Shown in pieces: positions 1-10,339 of a DNA stretch of 64,000 nt. This DNA comes from Daphnia pulex (taxonomy: Eukaryota; Arthropoda; Branchiopoda; Diplostraca; Daphniidae), in assembly GCF_021134715.1 (NCBI RefSeq), contig NC_060019.1:11112001-11176000 (forward strand). Direction: 5' to 3'. The notes beneath the pieces were generated by a model. That model was not told the DNA's origin. It was given only the letters and a program-made list of their open reading frames with translations, and did no database searches. The translations under genes were made by a program, and so were the position numbers. Every line of letters begins with the position of its first letter. Position 1 is the stretch's first letter.

Positions 1-98
1 AAAATCTAAATAAGAAATGAATAAAATCGTTAATATTGCATTGAGAATGACGAATTCTCAAAAAACATGTTAAAGCAAATTATATTTATGATGGTATG

Positions 99-153
99 AT
101 ATTGAAGAATATCTGGAATTCCAAATCCAATATTGAAGAATATCTGGAATTCC
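99..153. repeat. Direct repeat, two 24-bp copies
   Basis: Two identical 24-bp copies (ATATTGAAGAATATCTGG followed by AATTCC) lie at 99-122 and 130-153, 31 bp apart start to start. They sit in AT-rich DNA with no gene. Cause is unknown; simple tandem duplication is the easiest explanation. Confidence 0.85.
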
Positions 154-519
154 TTTGTTGATGCATTAACTGTTTCTAATTAACTATAGAAACTAATGAT
201 TTCAATTACGTCGGGGGCAAAACCAAAAATGACAACGCATCTTTTTTACCTCTGTCACTGGAAGTTTGTTGTGTGCTTCCTATTATGAGGCGAGACCTGC
301 ACTCCTGCAGGGATTGGCGCCAATGAAATGCACTACCTTGATCACTGCTGTAGATAAACCCATAAATGGGAGAGAAAAGAAGTAAAAATGTATTATGCTT
401 ACCAGTAACACGTCCTAAACTTTTGGGATGTAAAGCTGAAGATTGGTAGTTGAAGTTGTGATTAATAGGAAATATTCAGCGACTTCAAATCGGAACACGG
501 GTTAACTTGTTTGAGTCCT

Positions 520-710
520 GTGCAGGAAAGGACAGCTTTTCATGGAGCAGGCACCAGTGGATGGTTATTACAACAGTTAGAAATAGGAGCGGATGAGCAT
601 GGTGGGCTGGATAACGTTTCCATATGCCAACTGATGGAGAGCGAATCCAGGAGTGTTTACGGACACCGCAATATTTTGAGACCGCAATTATTCCATTCAC
701 TGTTCCTGCA
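520..710 (+). pseudogene. Broken trypsin-like serine protease C-terminal fragment
   Basis: In shifting plus-strand frames the segment reads AGKDS near 523-537, then PVDGYYNS around 555-575, and PGVFTDTAIF around 648-680. These resemble, in order, the region around the catalytic serine (GKDSCQGDSGGP), the following strand, and the PGVYT motif near the C terminus of chymotrypsin-family proteases. The frame is broken by several stops and shifts and the GDSGGP core is not intact, so it cannot encode an active enzyme. The assignment rests on short motifs in the correct order only; no other part of a protease is seen nearby. Confidence 0.35.
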
Positions 711-1248
711 ATAAATTTTCAGCCATCGTCAGGAAGAACTGCCATAACGGGGCTTGATACACTCTCCTTCTGAGAGCTCGAAATCCTCGCCTGTAATTAT
801 TACAATGGATATAAACATAATCAAAGCCAATATAATTTCGTGACTATGTTCACTCACTTGGTGACGATTGAACTGCCACAGCAGATGCCGAAGAAACAGC
901 AAGGGGCTGCGCAAAGGGACATTGGGACTCGATTGTCCATCAAGATTTCCGGTTTAAACGGTGATATCGACATCGTTGACTCTCCAGTTAATGTGTTGTC
1001 CGCCGAGCATGACCATGCTGCGGGTCAATTTCAAGCCGTGAGACCATCTTGGTCAATCCTTTTTCTTCCACCAGTCCAGCGTTTTCTTCATGACCACGTG
1101 AAGGTACATCAAAGTATATCCTTGAGAGCACAAGAAGATTTCCATTAGCACGGGAGAACGGAGACTGTTGGCGAGGAACAACCTTTATGGTCTTTTGCAA
1201 AACATCCTTCAGAGTATCCAGCTTGAAGTCCTTGAGATCCAGTTTGCG

Positions 1249-1345
1249 GAAAAGACGGACGTAGGAGTCCTATTTGATAAAAATAATGAAAAATTTATCA
1301 AGCTCGGTGATTTCGGGTTGGCCAGGGAGATCCGGTCAGGCCGTT
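1249..1345 (+). pseudogene. Protein kinase fragment with DFG motif
   Basis: The plus frame through 1309-1317 reads VGVLFDKNNEKF then IKLGDFGLAREI. This matches the activation-segment start of eukaryotic protein kinases (NVLFD...IKLGDFGLA), with DFG binding the metal ion in functional kinases. The HRDLKPEN catalytic loop that should lie just upstream is not recognisable, and downstream the frame runs into GC-rich repeat sequence (GGCCGTTAGG / GGCCGTCAGG). I read it as an isolated exon remnant. Which kinase it came from is not clear. Confidence 0.5.
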
Positions 1346-1499
1346 AGGCCCCATAGGCCGTCAGGCCATGGACATGGTTGGCATTGATGCACCCGAAATT
1401 GACATTTTAAACGTCCTCAACACCTTAGTGAAATAAAGCGAAAGAACACGATTTTTATTTTCCTTACTGAAAATTCACTATAAATTTTTATTTTACCTT

Positions 1500-2000
1500 C
1501 CAAACGAATCATGATCTTAAGAAAGATGTAATTGAATTCAAGGCTCTGGTGGCCAGATTTATCACCAGGCGGTAACGGAAGGACTTGGTCTTGATGTGGG
1601 CGACGCGGCGTCGTAATAACTGCAGTTGTGCAAGGATTCCTGGAATCAGCGTAGTTCTGTCGTAGAATAGTAAAATAATGTTCTGGTGTTTTTGTGATTC
1701 GATTTGGACTTACGCGGAAGATGGTCATCACGAAGTAAAGAACTTCTTGATTGCGTCCCAAATGACGCCAGCGATCAGCTGTGAAGCTCGAAGAAATTGG
1801 GTTGAACGCGGAACAAGGTGGAGACGGTGGCGAAAGCATTGAAGATCACGGGTAGAATAATAGACAAGAACTTGTTGTGGTTAACAGTGGCGATGGCCTG
1901 CAGAGCGGTGGACGGCGTGAGGAACGGAGCCGCTCTTGACGTGAGGAATAAGACGCTCAATGGCAGGGATCAAGCTGGTGTTACGTAGAGAGCGTGTGTG
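1500..2000 (-). pseudogene. Vitellogenin-like (lipoprotein N-domain) degenerate fragment
   Basis: On the minus strand, two frames give SLRNTSLIPAIERLIP then HVKSGSVPHAV (about 1900-1990) and IATVNHNKFLSIILPVIFNA (about 1830-1900). Together they resemble the helical repeat region of the large lipid transfer protein N-domain found in vitellogenins, where alternating helices read like ALRNTG..AI..LIPHV followed by VRRAAI.AI..V....  A deletion at the junction (HRSA/LQAIA) shifts the frame. Further down, QEVLYFVMTIFR followed by a GTAAGT-like donor suggests an old exon end near 1715. The fragment is broken and cannot make a full protein. Family assignment is from pattern memory and moderate at best. 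Confidence 0.4.
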
Positions 2001-2087
2001 TAAAAAATTGCTACAATGGTGAAGTAAAGCGCCCATTCCAAAACGGGTGAATAGCCGGTAACTTTCGCTTGATGTCCCGAATCTGGC

Positions 2088-2815
2088 CAAAAAGAGAGCC
2101 AAAAATCTCGGTGATTCCGTACACTTTAGACACGTTTCTCATCTCCTGGATTTTTAAAGAAGCAATGACAGTAACACAGTAAATAATCTCTATAACGATT
2201 TAAGTAACAGATTAACCTTGACGATTGCACTTGAGGCAGCCTCGATGCGGTAGTATTTTTTCACCTCTTAAATATCGTTAGAGTGACGGCGATTGAAATC
2301 TAGAATTCCAGCGATCTCGAGCATGGTCTCAATGTTAACACTGATCCTTTTTATAATGATGTCGCCATCACCAGACTCCGGTGCAACAAAAACACGTTTG
2401 ATTTTATGTGTTGCTTGCCATTATGCACAACAGTAGTACACTGGGCCCACTTTTTCAAGGAATAGACGTTCCGTCCTTTAACACAACGGAATCTAGAAAT
2501 GGTCAGCTAACATTCCCACTGGCTACTTTGTAATTCGAACTAGAGGAGTTGCAGCCTCTCGTACCTGAGAAACTGATTCAGTAAGTAAACGAAAATGTAA
2601 GTAATGTAAATTTTAGATGTAACAAACTTACATCTCCTATTCTTCTGCAGACACAACTGCAATTGTTCTGTCACACCATCCTGTAAAAAGGACTGTTGAA
2701 TAGAGAGGACCACATGTAAGGTTAGAGCTAATCACAGCTTACGTGCAATAAATGTAATACACCTCTAGTACAAGTCCGTCGGAGCCTCGCACCGTGCCAT
2801 CGTAAGCGACAATAC
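2088..2815 (-). pseudogene. RNA polymerase I largest subunit (RPA1)-like exon remnants
   Basis: Several minus-strand pieces match conserved blocks of the largest RNA polymerase subunit. A 52-bp exon-like block at 2763-2814, flanked by AG and GT, encodes IVAYDGTVRGSDG, close to the YDGTVRNSDG block. At about 2210-2340 the strand reads MLEIAGILDFN, SNDI, a TAA stop (2268-2270), then RIEAASSAIVK, resembling SNDI...YGIEAA..VI.KE. After a GT-AG gap, EMRNVSKVYGIT follows at about 2105-2150. The order agrees with RPA1, but most of the roughly 1,700-residue protein is missing and there is an in-frame stop. A separate short open stretch at 2897-2965 (MSEDPYIFKFKEEK...) ending in a good donor is not explained. 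Confidence 0.45.
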
Positions 2816-2969
2816 TTTTAAATGATAAATGTATCCATCTATACCAAAGTGTAATTTAATTATTTGGCAGTTGAATAAACCAATTTGTTCATTTACCTCA
2901 GCGACTGCTTTATTATGGTTCTCTTTCTCTTCCTTGAATTTGAAAATGTAAGGATCTTCAGACATTCTT

Positions 2970-5900
2970 GTCTTACCAGAATTCAGCTTTATTCTTCTCC
3001 TTGGGGGAGGGGGGATTTTCGTTACATTTTGATGACATTACATGTGATTTTCCACCACAGAAAAGGTGAAAAATGGTTCAGTTTAAGTTGGTTTTTTTTT
3101 CTTCATTACTTCTCTCTTTCAGGAAAACAAACCTAAGAAATGAATATGAAACTATTAATAAATTTCACAATTAGTCAATGGAACCATCTATAATTTGTTA
3201 CCTTAACAACACCCTTGACGAACAAATATAAATACTTGGGACATCTGACAAGTTTCATCTTTATATGCGTGGTAGCTCAGTTAACAATTTCTCGTCAGCA
3301 GCATCTGTGGCCTGTGGGTATCCGAACTACCAGATGGCACTTAAAAAGTCGGTACAAGTGCCATAGAGAAAAAGGGGAAATCATTTTCGCATCCAAAACG
3401 TCAAAGAAATGTAGGACTAAGCCACAACTTGGGCGAAAGAAAGGTGAACGGCACAACTCCCTGTGTCGGAAACTCTGACTTTAACTGTTCCGTAATCGGG
3501 ACGGATCTGCAGTGGTTTGACAATCACTGCCAAATGATCACTCATTCTGCCATGTATCAAGATGGTGATTGAGGGCAAAAGCAATGACTAACAAACTGGT
3601 TCTGCTAACAAGGTCACGAGTTTGGCGGAAGACGATTTATTAGTTAATAATAATAATAACCTTGCAAGAAACGGTGATAATTTCTGGTATACTGGAATCC
3701 TACGTTTACGCTTGCTTATTTTGCCTCTTTTCTTTATTTTACATTTACTTTGCATCTTTTCGCTGCTATACTTTCATCGCCACTTTCATTTGCGAGCTTC
3801 GTAAGGAAAAATTAATAACTGAAAAGGTAACACAATAACGAGTAGATCAAACTGAAGATGAGGGATTATTCTGCACCAATCCACAATCACTACCTTTTCT
3901 GAATGCTTGTTAACTACTGAACACTACTCGGACTATCAATGATTGATGCAGAAAAAACTAACCTTCTTCACACCTTATTCCAGCTGGCTGCAACATATAG
4001 CATGGGCAGCAATGAAGAAGCACAGACTTCTGGCTGTCAAACCTATTTACAAAATAGGAAAAGATGCTTTAATTAGTACAATTGAGCAGGAGTTAAAACT
4101 ACGCAGTCCCTCTGTTTTTCGTTGATATCATAAGTTAATGAAAGAATTCACAGCTGGCAAGATTTTTCAATTAGCTAACAAAAGAAATGAATTTCAAACC
4201 AATAGATCATGTAAAATGACTTACTTAACTGAAAACTCTGTATTACCCTACGCTATATTTACTTACTATGTGTGTAGGTATCACAAATTAAAGGAATTCA
4301 CAGCTGGGAAAACTTCAAACAATACACGGAAAATTTAATTACGTAGAACCACATTTCCAACTTCACTGAAAATTCTACAATTCTACCATGGTTAAGTAAA
4401 GGAATCTACCTTTTGGATATCAACTAAATATATCTGTTGCATTATTTTAGGGAAATTTGTTACCACAATAGCTTTAATTCCTGTCGAGTGTTTCTGCATG
4501 GATTGGGATAGACATGCAGGACTGCAGGTGGTTATTGCTACTTTTTATTAGGTAGCGGTAGCACTAGCACAGCAACAGAAACGACATTTCGGTAAAATGG
4601 ACAGGAATCTCACGCCACGTGATCACATGATTTGGCCAACTACATTAAGATATAGGTGAGACTATCTGGAAATTTACACGAACATTTTACATTTCATTGA
4701 CTTGGGGAATTCAAACAAGAAGTCAAGAATTACCTTATGAATATTCATGATGGAAAATGCGTGAAAATGTCGAATCCCAAAAAACCATAACGATAATACA
4801 TTTTGCCTTTGTGACTCTGTGTCTCAGATTAGTTACTCAGAGTCTCAGAAACATGTGGATTGTGCCATTGTGGGCGGTTTTCTGTGGCGTGTGGCAGAGA
4901 CGCAGAGTGTGGCAGAGTGTGGCGTCAGTTGGAATCCGACAGCCAGACAGCGCCACCTGATGACACAACCGCCATCTAGCGACAGTCGACAGTACAGTAC
5001 AGCACAGACGTCGACGACACATGAAAGAAGTAGTATTGGAACTGCCACTACTGAAACCATCCAGTAAAAAATGTCATTAGCTCCACTCCACGAATAGTAT
5101 ATCAGATCATCAAATGGCGCGGAAAACCGAATAGAGATGACAGTGGTGAAAGAAAATAAAAATAAAGAAAAGGGATAGAGTTAACGGCGATTCGGCGAAT
5201 GGCCGAGTGTCAACGAGAAAGTAAAAAATCCGGCGAAGCGCGTCGTTTCGCGCCCGCGGATTGCGTTCGATCCATTCGCCATCATCATTAAAAAAAAAAA
5301 CGATGAGCGCCATTTTCCTCATACATTTATTATCATCTTTTTTTGATTTCGTTAACTTTTCTTTGATTATTTTTCATCGCCCTCACATTTTCCGTTCCTT
5401 AATAGACTCGCCTTCCCACGCCCAGTCCAATTTCGCCTCTGCCTTGTAATATCGGTTGTCGATTGCCGTCTGAGGAGCCCTGGGGAATAATTGCATTTAT
5501 AACTTCATCTTTTGTTACTTAACTCTATCATCTGGGGAGAGTACAAGGCAACGCGCTTTTGCCCTAGACCAAAGGTTGGAGGTTGGCAATGCTATAATCG
5601 GATAGAAGATACCATCAGTATCGTGGCCAAAAGCAAATTGACATGGCCGACCAGCTCGGCCCCTCTGACGATCCCTCCCCAATCGTCGTACTACATCCTC
5701 CTCCAGCAGGAGAAACGCAATGGATTGGGGGAAAAGAATGTAGGACACTAGAATTGATGGTCTATCTCCATATATTTTATAACTCTACACACACACACAC
5801 ACATATATAGCCGCCAAAGCCGCCATATAGACACATCTGAAGCATGCTTTATAGTCATTGTAGATCTTCAGATGTAGCTAGCTATATAGAAGCAGGCTAT

Positions 5901-6590
5901 ATAGGCGAAGATCCCGATTCTTTAGCTGATTGTGCGTTGATGTCGAACGAATCCATAACCGCGAAGAAAGTCTAAAGCTCTCCCCCCCCCCATCCTGCCA
6001 ACCTATTCAAAAGGCATTCACATTTCCATCTCTCTCCTCTTTCATTCTGTTCTGTGATTCATGCGGAGAAAAGTTGATGAAATATTTTCGCTCGCCGATC
6101 TCGCTGCCTTGATTAAAATCATCTCTGCTTCAGTGCTTCACTTATATTCTCCCCCCAATTTGCCAGCCCTCCATTTCTCGGCTTCAACGAACTTCCATTT
6201 TTTTTCTCTCTTTTCTTATTAATTAACGAAGATCTGTATGGCAGAGCGTGGCAGAGTTAGGATAGGACTATTTCTCTCTTTCCTTTTTAATATATATTCT
6301 GCTTACCAACCGTTATAATACCCGATGTGTGGTGATTCACTTAAAACGTCGATGTCAAGTCTCCCCAATTTTCCCTGAATCGCTGAAAAAGGCGCCTATG
6401 CACATATATATAGAATTTGACATATATTCCGTTCTAATACAAACGTTGTGTGTGACACGATAATTCCAAATTCGTTAACCGTGACAGCGGAATTCGATTT
6501 CGACTGTTTGAAGAATTCGAATGACGTCGCATCCATATTTCATGTCGACTTATACTGTAATCCGTCGATTTCTCACTGTATAGCTGCTGC
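2970..6590. other. Non-coding stretch, no gene recognised
   Basis: No coding exon with protein-like conservation and splice signals could be found on either strand. The DNA holds short local repeats: GAATTCACAGCTGG occurs at about 4144 and again at about 4293, and GTGGCAGAG-type units cluster at 4880-4925 and again at about 6238-6255. An inverted repeat ACATCTGAAG / CTTCAGATGT lies at 5833-5842 and 5866-5875, next to repeated CTATATAG. From about 5.8 kb the sequence becomes rich in TATATAG and simple dinucleotide runs, the texture of the later long non-coding domain. Confidence 0.7.
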
Positions 6591-6600
6591 TGCCGCCGCC

Positions 6601-6608
6601 TATAAAAG
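6601..6608 (+). promoter_or_regulatory. TATA box, candidate promoter
   Basis: TATAAAAG is followed by TCAGCAG (6615-6621) and a run of CAG/CAGTAAC downstream, which fits an arthropod TATA promoter firing to the right at about 6630. No coding exon follows for many kilobases, so the transcript would begin with non-coding exons or be a non-coding RNA. Function is inferred only. Confidence 0.4.
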
Positions 6609-7238
6609 ACTTAGTCAGCAGCCAGCAGCAGTAACAGCACACGACCTGTAAAATAAATAAGATCAAGAGTGTGTATATCGGCTACGTACAGCAGGAGCAG
6701 CCCTTATGTATGTGTATACTTTTTTTGATTTTTGATTTGTCATTTATTCGCGCGTGAGAGAGACGCTGACACGCGTTTGCGCTGGCGAAGCTTTTTTTTT
6801 CTTTTTGTATTATTTATTATTGGACGTATATCGCCGCCGTGGTTTCGGTTGATCTATACTCGTGGAAGTGGTTTTCTTGATGACGTTGTGTGTGTCCTTG
6901 TTTGACTTGTACCACCGGGAGGACACGGCGACGGGCGCGGAGAGTGCTGGGGATCTTCTCGTCACGTTGTAACTAAACGGGGAACGAGCTACAAATATAA
7001 GGACAACGAGAAGGGAATCAGCAAGAGAGAGAGAGAGAGAAAACGAGATTGCAAGCGACGACGACTATATTGCCATATACTAGCACACCGCCCCCCACAC
7101 ACACACGCAGCGGTGTGGTCTATATAACTTCAGCGTGAGCCTGTGGCCGATCACGCCAGTCTGCGGGGATATGATTTCGATCTCTACTACGTGACTTTGG
7201 CACGATAAAGCTTTATAGCCCCAAGATTTCTAGCTATA

Positions 7239-7266
7239 CTTGTGTGTGTCTGCAGACACACACAAG
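7239..7266. repeat. Perfect 28-bp palindrome
   Basis: The 14-bp half CTTGTGTGTGTCTG is followed at once by its exact reverse complement, with no spacer. It could extrude as a cruciform or form a hairpin in RNA. A second perfect palindrome starts 10 bp to the right. Confidence 0.95.
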
Positions 7267-7275
7267 ACACACACC

Positions 7276-7301
7276 CTATACAACCCCATGGGGTTGTATA
7301 G
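7276..7301. repeat. Perfect 26-bp palindrome
   Basis: CTATACAACCCC, a central AT, and GGGGTTGTATAG form a perfect 26-bp self-complementary sequence. The 5' neighbour is another perfect palindrome (7239-7266), only 9 bp away. Confidence 0.95.
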
Positions 7302-8491
7302 AGAAACGAGACCAGATCCTTTTTAAAGACCCTTTCAAACTCCAATGTTATAGACTTCTGGGTCTATTTGACAGGTCAAAGGTATACTTCTACATTAATC
7401 TCTGCGTCTACCAATAAACAGGGTAAATCTAATGTTGTATAATATACACCTAAGAAATTATACGCTGGTATTTAAGTGACACGATTATTATGTAAGTACG
7501 TCTAATACTATTTCTAGTGCAGATTGGCAGTTTGTATAAAGTGCGGAAATTCTAATGCCCAAGTCAAGCCCTCATCAAGTTGAACTCGAAACTGAAGTTG
7601 GACAGATAGTTAATAAACGCTCAGCTCCTGATGTACAAGTTAAGGGCAACCAGCAGCAAAATGTCTGGCTCACATGTTTGTTCAAACAAGCGTTTCGACA
7701 GCGGCACAGCCAGAAACGCGCTGGTATAAATTGGCAAGTACAGACTCCGTGAACTGATGCAGAAAATTATAACTTGATCAAATTAAACTGAATTAAGTTC
7801 AAAATATTCGCGGATGACTGACATAAGGGACGAGAGCTAGATGACGAGATCAATCTTGAATTTATTCAAACTTAACTTTCTTTTTTACCGTAAAAAAATT
7901 ACCATAATTGGATTTTTGTTTTTTACTTCAATGTTCTTAACTGGAAATTCAAAGCAACTATTTGGGATTTCTTTTAAGATTTTTAAAGATTTATTTTGAG
8001 AAAAAAAAACTACGAAAGAATTGATATGTAACTATATGACCTTAACTTTAGTAACCCCACAAGTATTAAATGTAACCAAAGATATGATCCAGCCGATTGT
8101 GTACGGCAAGAAATAAGTTGAAGTGCCGGAACAGGATATTAAAGAGACGGCGAATCGACACGTTAAAGGCATAGTTCCGGAAAGGAAACTACTACGATTT
8201 CCATTCGAAGGCCGGATGCACGTACCATATAACGGGATGGTAACAGGCTGAACGAATATTATTCACACCGGTTTGGCATGTGCCGTAGTAAATAACATAC
8301 GTACCGGTAAGTAATTCAAATTCCGAAGAAATGCTCCCCTTTGTGTATGTTGCAAAGTTATAAATTTTCACCCCTAAATAGAAAAGGAAGATCCAATAAA
8401 TTCAAATTGACAAAATCCTTTCAATTAAATTAATACTTCTATTTGATTTCATAATATCAACAATAAATAACAAACGGGCGGAAAGGTAAGA

Positions 8492-10289
8492 CTAGTATGC
8501 AGCAATGCTTCCGTATCGGTTCATGTTGTAGCCGCCGTTGTATCCGGTCCCGTAAGCTCCGCCGTATCCAGTTGAATAGTAAGCATCCGGATAGGAAGAA
8601 ACGCCGTACGAAGAGTAAGGAGACGATGCAACGCCGTAACTGCTACCAGTGTAGCCTCCAGCGCCGTAAGTCGATCCACCATAAACGTTGGGCATATTCA
8701 AATTTCCACCGTAAGACATGTAGGGAGACGGAGTGGCGCCATAAGATCCATAAGAGGAGCCCATCATGTAACTGTTGTATGCTGGAGCCGGAGTAACAGG
8801 ATAAGCCGGAGCGGAGTAGTAGGAAGGCGCAGAGTAGGACGATCCCATTCCGTAGTTGTTCAAGTTGTTGTAGATAGAAGCAGGTGTTACACCATAAGAG
8901 GATGCGCCGTAGGAAGACGCCATGTTGCCGTAAGCAGGAGTGACGCCATAAGCAGATCCACCATAAGCCGGAGTGGCGCTGTAAGCTGAACCGCCGTAGG
9001 CCGGAGTGACACCGTAAGAAGATCCGCCATAGACCGGAGCTTGAGTGGCACCGTAAGACGATCCAGAGTAGAAGGATCCCATGCCGTAGGTGGGGGCCTG
9101 GGTAACCCCATAAGCAGATGCGCCATAGGAAGAGCCCATACCGTAAGATGGGGCTGGAGTGACACCATAGACTCCGCCGTAGGAAGAAGCCATGTTGTAA
9201 ACGGGAGCCGGAGTGACGCCGTAAGCTGATGCACCGTATGATGACGCCATGTTTCCATAGTTGACACCATAGGCTGCTGAACCGTAAGCAGGAGTGACGC
9301 CGTAAGATGCACCGTAAGATGCGCCGTAGGCAGGAGCTGGAGTCACGTAAGCCGATCCGCTGTACGAAGGCATGTTTCCATAAGCCTGGGTGACGCCATA
9401 TGCGGCTGGTGCGGAATAACTGGAAGCTGGAGTGGCGTAAGTGGGAGCAGCAGTGACACCATAAGCCTGTGTAGCGCCATAAGTAGAAGCTGCTGGAGTG
9501 ACCCCGTAAGCTGATGCACCGTAAGCGGGTGCAGGAGTGGCACCATAAGAAGATGCAGGAGCACTGTAGGCCGGTGATCCGTAAGAGGCAGGAGAGGCTC
9601 CGTAAGAAGCGCCACCGTAATAAGTCTGCTGGGCAGCTGGAGCGTAGGCCAATCCGCCGGAATAAGCGGAACCGGAATTCGGGTAGGCAGGGGCGGCATA
9701 ACTCGGTTGGTAGGCGCCGTAACTGCTAGCGGGTAAAGAATAACCACCTAAATTGAAAAATAAAATAAAATACAAAATTTAGTTTGTATCGAATGAAAAG
9801 ACAAAGGCAACAGTTGAACCCATTCAAGAAACAATCAGCCTCCCACCGAGGCCACCGACATTGATGACGTCGTGCACACATGGGCAGGGCGCAATTCGAC
9901 AATTACCGTAGCCAGGCAGCAACGAAGTCAAGTAGAAAGCGCTATTGCCTCCAATGGGTCCAACTGAATCGTAAGCCTCTACTTTTTGCATGTACAGACC
10001 AATGCGAGGGTCCAGCTGCTCCTGCTGGTCCTTGGCGGCCGCCGCCTCCTTCGTGTCCGTCTCAGCTGCTGCAGGTTTGACATACGACGAATCCTTGGTC
10101 GAATCGACCGCCACGCTCGCTCCGTCCGTCTTACATGTGGCTAGAAGTAACACCACAAGCCCAACCTTATTCGAAACAAAATAAACAATTAAATTTAATT
10201 GATTAAGTTAATGACATTTAAAAAAGTTAAATGGATTAAAAACTTACCGAGAAGAGAACCTGAGAGACGACCTTGCTGTGACGAGACAT
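8492..10289 (-). CDS. Secreted Ala/Gly/Ser/Tyr-rich repeat protein, copy A
   Basis: Three exons on the minus strand: 10248-10289, 9907-10165 and 8492-9747; phases 0 and 1 close to 518 residues. The start MSRHSKVVSQVLFS runs across intron 1 into VGLVVLLLATC, a signal peptide. A unique N-terminal region follows (about residues 30-100; DPRIGLYMQKVEAYDSVGP, FYLTSLLPGYG). The last exon is almost all degenerate repeats of the type SYGVTPAPxYG, SYGASAYG and NMASSYG, ending SIAAY. Such composition is typical of extracellular structural proteins (cuticle, silk-like, egg-case or adhesive material), but no chitin-binding RR domain is visible, so the role is inferred. A near-identical second copy lies at 41098-42855. 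Long open frames in the other five frames are by-products of the repeat. Confidence 0.92.
8880..9640 (-). repeat. Degenerate protein-coding tandem repeat (YGVTPA type)
   Basis: The last exon of copy A repeats a unit of roughly 10-20 codons built on SYGVTPAPxYG with variants AYGVTQAP and AYGNMASSYG. Unit length varies. Compared with copy B, this array carries an extra YGAS (at about 9308-9330) and an extra GVTPAYGGSAY-size unit (about 8932-8965), as expected from slippage or unequal exchange. Confidence 0.85.
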
Positions 10290-10306
10290 GGTGAATGAGT
10301 CGGTGC

Positions 10307-10336
10307 TGATCGATTGTCAGTTGCCACCTTTTATAG
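10307..10336 (-). promoter_or_regulatory. TATA box and Inr of repeat-protein copy A
   Basis: On the minus strand CTATAAAAGG occupies 10336-10327 and a TCAGC initiator-like element gives a probable start near 10307. That leaves a leader of only about 18 nt before the ATG at 10289. The same arrangement is kept in copy B, which supports function. Confidence 0.75.
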
Positions 10337-10339
10337 GTC

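Larger units (their letters stand above)
6650..8350. other. Non-coding stretch with simple repeats and palindromes
   Basis: Contains a GA run at 7024-7041, CA/GT runs, and two large palindromes listed separately. A modest open frame at 7555-7752 has no recognisable domain and no flanking splice context, so it is not called as a gene. The piece at 8050-8330 is of higher complexity but gives no readable protein. Confidence 0.6.

Noticed and set aside
8887-9747. Several long open frames on both strands inside repeat-protein copies A and B
   Set aside because: They arise because the repeated codons (TAC/GGA/GCT/CCG-rich) lack stops in other frames; none has a start context, signal or domain, and they repeat identically in both copies.
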